Below, piece by piece: positions 5,600 through 8,220 of a DNA stretch of 8,220 nt. The stretch covers positions 1 to 8,220 of the forward strand of contig JAGWNV010000103.1 in NCBI GenBank assembly GCA_028872975.1, in the 5' to 3' direction. The stretch comes from Acidobacteriota bacterium. GTDB lineage: Bacteria > Actinomycetota > Acidimicrobiia > Acidimicrobiales > UBA8190. The notes below the pieces were generated by a model that had not been told where the DNA came from, did not search any database, and was given only the letters and a program-made list of their open reading frames with translations. A program made the translations under genes and the position numbers. The stretch's first letter is position 1. Each line of letters begins with the position of its first letter.

Positions 5600-6409
5600 T
5601 CAGCCGGCGACCCCGGCGCCCCAGCCGAAGTGGTCGAGCGGCCCGTGTCCCGCCCCGAGCCGCCAGCCCGCGGCGCCGGCGATGGCGGTCGTGACGTAGG
5701 ACTTGGCGGCCTCGAGGGCGTCGAGCGGCGCGGCCCCGGCGGCGAGGCGGGCGGTGAGGGCCGCGGACAGGCTGCACCCGGTCCCGTGGTCGTTTCTCGT
5801 CGCCACCCGGTCGCGACGGAGCTCGCGCACCACCCCGTCGGCCACCACCACGTCGACGGCCGGGCCCTCGAGGTGGCCGCCCTTCACGACCACGACACCG
5901 GCGCCGGACTCGGCGAGGGCCTGCCCGGCGCGTGCCATGCCGGCGACGTCGGTCACCGGCGCGCCGGTCAAGGTGGCCGCCTCCTGCATGTTGGGCGTGA
6001 CGACGAGCGCGTGGGGGAGGAGGTCCCGGTAGGCGGCCACGGCGCCCTCGTCGAGCAGCGGCCGGCCCGTCGAGGCGTGGAGGACCGGGTCGACGACGAG
6101 CCGGGGGAGCCGGCCCGCCGCCGCCCACCGGGTCACCGCCGCCACCACGGCCGACGAACCGAGCATGCCCGTCTTCACCGCCGCCACCGGGAGGTCCTCG
6201 AGCACGGCCCGGAGCTGAAGCTCGACGAAGTCGGCGTCGAGCACCTGGACCCCGAGGACCGCCGCGGTGCTCTGGGCGGTCACCGCCGTCACCACCGTGG
6301 TGCCGAATGCCCCGTTGGCGGCGAAGGCCTTGAGGTCGGCCTGGATGCCGGCCCCCCCGCCCGAGTCGGAGCCGGCGATGGTGAGGGCGACAGGGGGGTT
6401 GCGGGCCAC
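5600..6409 (-). CDS. thiD: Hydroxymethylpyrimidine/phosphomethylpyrimidine kinase
   Basis: A 269-residue ribokinase-fold enzyme that phosphorylates HMP to HMP-P and then HMP-PP, the pyrimidine half of thiamine. Motifs: substrate loop TIAGSDSGGGAGIQADLK (10-27), TAVTAQST (41-48), AVKTGMLGS (77-85), VVDPVLHASTG (105-115), VVTPNMQEA (136-144), VVVKGGH (173-179) and the anion-hole/catalytic motif HGTGCSLSAAL (208-218), with C212 matching the catalytic cysteine of Salmonella ThiD. The C-terminal GHGPLDHF (254-261) is also typical. Length is normal and there is no fused ThiE or ThiN domain. The start is GTG, 6 nt after a TAGGCT hexamer and without a clear Shine-Dalgarno, so the mRNA is probably leaderless. 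It lies on the same strand as thiO-thiS-thiG but is separated from them by an opposing HTH gene, so it needs its own promoter. Confidence 0.96.
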   Translation of the reverse strand: MARNPPVALTIAGSDSGGGAGIQADLKAFAANGAFGTTVVTAVTAQSTAAVLGVQVLDADFVELQLRAVLEDLPVAAVKTGMLGSSAVVAAVTRWAAAGRLPRLVVDPVLHASTGRPLLDEGAVAAYRDLLPHALVVTPNMQEAATLTGAPVTDVAGMARAGQALAESGAGVVVVKGGHLEGPAVDVVVADGVVRELRRDRVATRNDHGTGCSLSAALTARLAAGAAPLDALEAAKSYVTTAIAGAAGWRLGAGHGPLDHFGWGAGVAG

Positions 6410-6415
6410 GGGCCG

Positions 6416-6421
6416 AGCCTA
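6416..6421 (-). promoter_or_regulatory. Probable -10 hexamer (TAGGCT) for a leaderless thiD transcript
   Basis: Minus-strand TAGGCT fits TAnnnT and is separated from the GTG start of thiD by exactly 6 nt, the spacing that puts the transcript start at the start codon. No -35 match is seen. If correct, thiD has no 5' leader and so cannot carry a TPP riboswitch. Confidence 0.42.
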
Positions 6422-6433
6422 CCGACCTGCCCA

Positions 6434-6469
6434 CCACGCGCCGTAGCGCCCCCAGCCCGCTCCGCGTGG
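6434..6469. repeat. 7-bp inverted repeat between divergent thiD and HTH gene
   Basis: CCACGCG (6434-6440) and CGCGTGG (6463-6469) are exact reverse complements separated by 22 nt. They lie upstream of the thiD hexamer and about 52 nt before the HTH gene's ATG. This could be an operator or a chance match in GC-rich DNA. The symmetry is certain, the function is not. Confidence 0.3.
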
Positions 6470-6520
6470 CTCCACCAGGGGGGCTCGTCCGAGACGTTTC
6501 CACGGGGGTAAGCACCGGGC

Positions 6521-7024
6521 ATGGAAATGGCCATGGCAGACGAGCGGGGTGCGCGGCAGGGAGACGAGGTCCTCGAGGCCATCGACGCCCTGACCGACGC
6601 CGTGGAAGCCAACAGCGACGACGAGAAGCTCCTCACCCAGCGCCTCGACGAGCTCCGTCGGGAGCGGGAGCGGGGCGTGCCGGTGACCCAGGCGCTCGCC
6701 GACGAGGACAACCCCGGCACCATGCAGGTCCTCGGCCGCGTCCTGTCGCGGTTGATGGACGCCAGCGGCAACGTCCGGCGCGCCCTGGCCCGTTCCATGC
6801 GGAGCGAGGGCACGAGCATCCCGGCCATCGCCCGCATCTTCGGCGTCACCCACCAGCGGGTGTCGAACATCTTGAACCGTCCGCCAGCGGTGCCGGCGCC
6901 GGTGCTCCACGACGTCGGCACGCCGGGCCGGGGGGCGGGGCAGGGCGTATCGGGCGACGGCCCGGGAGCGGCCGGCCCGCAGCACATCGGGTTCTCCCAC
7001 CGGCCCGACCCCCTCAGGACCTGA
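6521..7024 (+). CDS. Small helix-turn-helix protein of unknown function
   Basis: A 167-residue protein in three parts. Residues 14-53 are a charged, heptad-like helix (DEVLEAIDALTDAVEA, then KLLTQRLDELRRERERG) that may form a coiled coil for dimerisation. Residues 60-119 form a helical unit ending in a clear HTH: GTSIPAIARIFGVTHQRVSNIL (97-118), where IPAIARIFGVT is the first helix and turn and HQRVSNIL the recognition helix, resembling sigma-70 region 4 or resolvase-type HTHs. Residues 120-167 are Pro/Gly-rich and probably disordered. I know no named family for it, and its targets cannot be read from sequence. Three in-frame ATGs (6521, 6527, 6533) compete; 6521 is chosen because a degraded -10-like TAAGCA (6509-6514) lies 6 nt upstream, and no strong Shine-Dalgarno favours another. 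It is divergent from thiD and convergent with thiG (7-nt gap), so regulation of thiamine genes or of itself is possible but unproven. Confidence 0.8.
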   Translation: MEMAMADERGARQGDEVLEAIDALTDAVEANSDDEKLLTQRLDELRRERERGVPVTQALADEDNPGTMQVLGRVLSRLMDASGNVRRALARSMRSEGTSIPAIARIFGVTHQRVSNILNRPPAVPAPVLHDVGTPGRGAGQGVSGDGPGAAGPQHIGFSHRPDPLRT

Positions 7025-7031
7025 CGACGCC

Positions 7032-7826
7032 CTAGGTGAGATCGGCGAGGCCGACGCTCGGGCTCGAGGCCCGGGCGTGGTAGCGGCGGGGGATCCTCCC
7101 GGCGTCGCGCCCGAGGGCCCCGGCCTTAACGGCCAGGCGGAAGGCGGCCGCCATCCGGGCCGGGTGCCGGGCGCCGGTGATGGCACTGGCGACGAGGACG
7201 GCGTCACAGCCGAGCTCCATGGCCTCGGCGGCGTCGGAGGGGACGCCGAGGCCGGCGTCGAGGACGACCGGCACCGAAGAGGACTCGGTGATGAGGGCGA
7301 TGTTGTGGGGGTTGCGGATGCCGAGCCCGGTGCCGATGGGGGCGCCGAGGGGCATCACGGCGGCACAGCCCACCTGCTCGAGCCGGCGGGCCGCCACCGG
7401 GTCGTCGGTGGTGTAGGCGAGGACGGCGAACCCCTCGTCGCAGAGTTGCTCGGCGGCCACGAGGAGCTCGGCCACGTCGGGCAGGAGGGTCCGCTCGTCG
7501 CCGATCACCTCGAGCTTCACCCAGTCGGTGGCGAAGGCGTCGCGGGCCAGCTTGGCGGTGAGCACCGCCTCGGCGGCGGTGAAGCAGCCGGCGGTGTTGG
7601 GCAGGACGGCCACCCCCCGGCCGCGCAGGACGTCGAGGATCGACCCCCGCCCGGCGGGGTCGACGCGGCGCACGGCCACGGTGGCCAGGTCCGCACCCGA
7701 CGCCTCGAGCACGGCGTCGAGGACGTCGAGGCTGGCGACGCCCCCGGTGCCGAGGATGAGCGGCGAGGCGAGGGCGGTGCCCGCCACCACGAGGGGACGG
7801 CTCGGGGCCGGGCCGGCGTCACCCAC
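7032..7826 (-). CDS. thiG: Thiazole synthase
   Basis: A 264-residue TIM-barrel enzyme that condenses 1-deoxyxylulose 5-phosphate, dehydroglycine and ThiS-thiocarboxylate into the thiazole phosphate moiety of thiamine. Visible signatures are PLILGTGGVASLDVL (22-36), VAVLPNTAGCFTAAEAV (72-88), DWVKLEVIGD (101-110) with K104 as the expected Schiff-base lysine, VMPLGAPIGTGLGI (157-170) for phosphate binding, VPVVLDAGLGVPSDAAEAMELG (185-206, barrel strand and phosphate loop), and the C-terminal ASSPSVG (253-259). Length is normal. The GTG start at 7826 overlaps the 3' end of thiS by 8 nt, so thiS and thiG are translationally coupled and made as partners of the ThiG-ThiS complex. The stop TAG is 7 nt from the stop of the opposing HTH gene. 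Confidence 0.97.
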   Translation of the reverse strand: MGDAGPAPSRPLVVAGTALASPLILGTGGVASLDVLDAVLEASGADLATVAVRRVDPAGRGSILDVLRGRGVAVLPNTAGCFTAAEAVLTAKLARDAFATDWVKLEVIGDERTLLPDVAELLVAAEQLCDEGFAVLAYTTDDPVAARRLEQVGCAAVMPLGAPIGTGLGIRNPHNIALITESSSVPVVLDAGLGVPSDAAEAMELGCDAVLVASAITGARHPARMAAAFRLAVKAGALGRDAGRIPRRYHARASSPSVGLADLT

Positions 7827-8031
7827 CGGCGGCCGCCGTCACGATCTCGATGCGGTCACCAGGCTCGAGCGCGGTCTCGTCCCAGGTGCTGCGGGGGACG
7901 ACCTCCCGGTTGCGGGCCACGGCGATGCCGTCCGGCGACGGGCAGTAGCCGGCCACCACCTCGGCCACCGTCCGGGGCCCTTCGAGCCTGAGAGGGTCGC
8001 CGTTCACGAACACGTCCACCCTGTGCAGCAT
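7819..8031 (-). CDS. thiS: Sulfur carrier protein ThiS
   Basis: A 70-residue ubiquitin-like (beta-grasp) sulfur carrier. It starts with the usual strand VDVFVNGDPLRLEG (5-18) and TVAEVV (21-26), continues with GIAVARNREVVPRSTWDET (35-53) and GDRIEIVTAAAGG (58-70), and ends exactly in the Gly-Gly needed for adenylation by ThiF and conversion to a thiocarboxylate. This is the sulfur donor used by ThiG. ATG 8031 is preceded by GGTGGTG, a weak Shine-Dalgarno, and lies 37 nt after the thiO stop. Its end overlaps thiG. No thiF is in the window; the activating enzyme (ThiF or a MoeB-like protein) must be elsewhere. Confidence 0.97.
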   Translation of the reverse strand: MLHRVDVFVNGDPLRLEGPRTVAEVVAGYCPSPDGIAVARNREVVPRSTWDETALEPGDRIEIVTAAAGG

Positions 8032-8068
8032 GGCACCACCGGAGCGCCCCGGCGGCTCGGGCCCGGCC

Positions 8069-8220
8069 TCAGCGTGGCGCGCCGGCCAAGGAGGGACCGG
8101 TGAAGCGCTCGGGCCCGAAGGGGGCGAGCTCGCCGGGGACCTCCCCGCCGGTGAGCAGGGCGCAGACGGCGTCGGCGGTGACGGGGGCGAGGAGGATGCC
8201 GTTTCGGTAGTGGCCGGTGG
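8069..8220 (-). CDS. thiO: Glycine oxidase ThiO, C-terminal 49 residues (5' end outside window)
   Basis: On the minus strand the frame reads in from the right edge and ends at TGA 8069-8071. The 49 visible residues begin T-G-H-Y-R-N-G-I-L-L-A-P and continue VTADAVCALLTGGEV, ending in a Pro/Gly-rich tail. GHYRNG-[IV]-LLAP-x-TA is the conserved C-terminal segment of ThiO-type flavin-dependent glycine oxidases (DAO/DadA superfamily), where the HYRNG region contributes to the flavin and substrate site. ThiO oxidises glycine to the imine (dehydroglycine) used by ThiG. The following thiS and thiG on the same strand support the assignment. The N-terminal FAD-binding Rossmann fold lies beyond the window. 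Confidence 0.9.
   Translation of the reverse strand, partial: TGHYRNGILLAPVTADAVCALLTGGEVPGELAPFGPERFTGPSLAGAPR

Noticed and set aside
6496..6510. GTTT followed by GGGTAA resembling a SigB/SigF-type promoter
   Set aside because: The two elements are only a few bases apart instead of the required 14-17.
5114..6511. A 465-codon plus-strand frame antisense to thiD and the membrane protein gene
   Set aside because: The composition is Gly/Arg/Pro-biased without domain motifs, and the minus-strand thiD is unambiguous.
7077..7991. A 304-codon plus-strand frame opposite thiG and thiS
   Set aside because: It is a Gly/Glu/His-rich shadow of strongly conserved thiamine genes.
7984..8000. CCTGAGAGGGT, which resembles the CUGAGA core of a TPP riboswitch
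   Set aside because: It lies inside thiS, encodes the GDPLRLEG segment on the other strand, and no matching GGAUAAUGCC-type arm follows on the plus strand.

Overview
The window is very GC-rich (by eye well over 70% G+C). It reads as ordinary chromosomal DNA of an actinobacterium, most plausibly an acidimicrobial-type lineage. That placement is inferred from base composition, GTG starts, the FtsR-like MerR regulator next to a BFN/DUF151 protein, and an apparent habit of leaderless transcription. It is not proven. I see no mobile element, phage, CRISPR, toxin-antitoxin or defence gene, and no RNA gene.

Left part, plus strand (1-2333): the C-terminal part of a MerR-family regulator (FtsR-like), hypoxanthine phosphoribosyltransferase, a bifunctional-nuclease-family (DUF151) protein and a DUF4232 lipoprotein. 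They are tightly packed. The first two overlap by GTGA, and the fourth appears to begin within the stop of the third, probably at a non-canonical codon.

Middle (2339-5502): a minus-strand AcuI/YhdH-type acryloyl-CoA reductase-like MDR enzyme is transcribed divergently from a plus-strand polytopic membrane protein of the DUF2029/GT87 type. The latter abuts, stop codon to stop codon, a minus-strand single-pass membrane protein of unknown function.

Right part (5600-8220): thiamine biosynthesis. thiD (HMP/HMP-P kinase) is on the minus strand. The minus-strand thiO-thiS-thiG operon runs in from the right edge, with thiO cut by the window. ThiO (glycine to dehydroglycine), ThiS (sulfur carrier) and ThiG build the thiazole half, and ThiD phosphorylates the pyrimidine half. 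A plus-strand gene for a small helix-turn-helix protein sits between thiD and thiG, divergent from thiD and convergent with thiG.

I found no clearly undescribed multi-gene system. The best signals are subtle. Four genes (the BFN protein, the MDR enzyme, the GT87-like protein and thiD) have a TAnnnT -10-like hexamer only 6-8 nt before the start codon, as in leaderless mRNAs. One of these hexamers contains the stop codon of the preceding gene. The DUF4232 lipoprotein lacks a canonical start upstream of its signal peptide but has a CTG in a CTGA stop overlap behind a GGAGG. An uncharacterised HTH gene lies inside the thiamine locus. All three convergent gene pairs have 0-7 nt between their stops.
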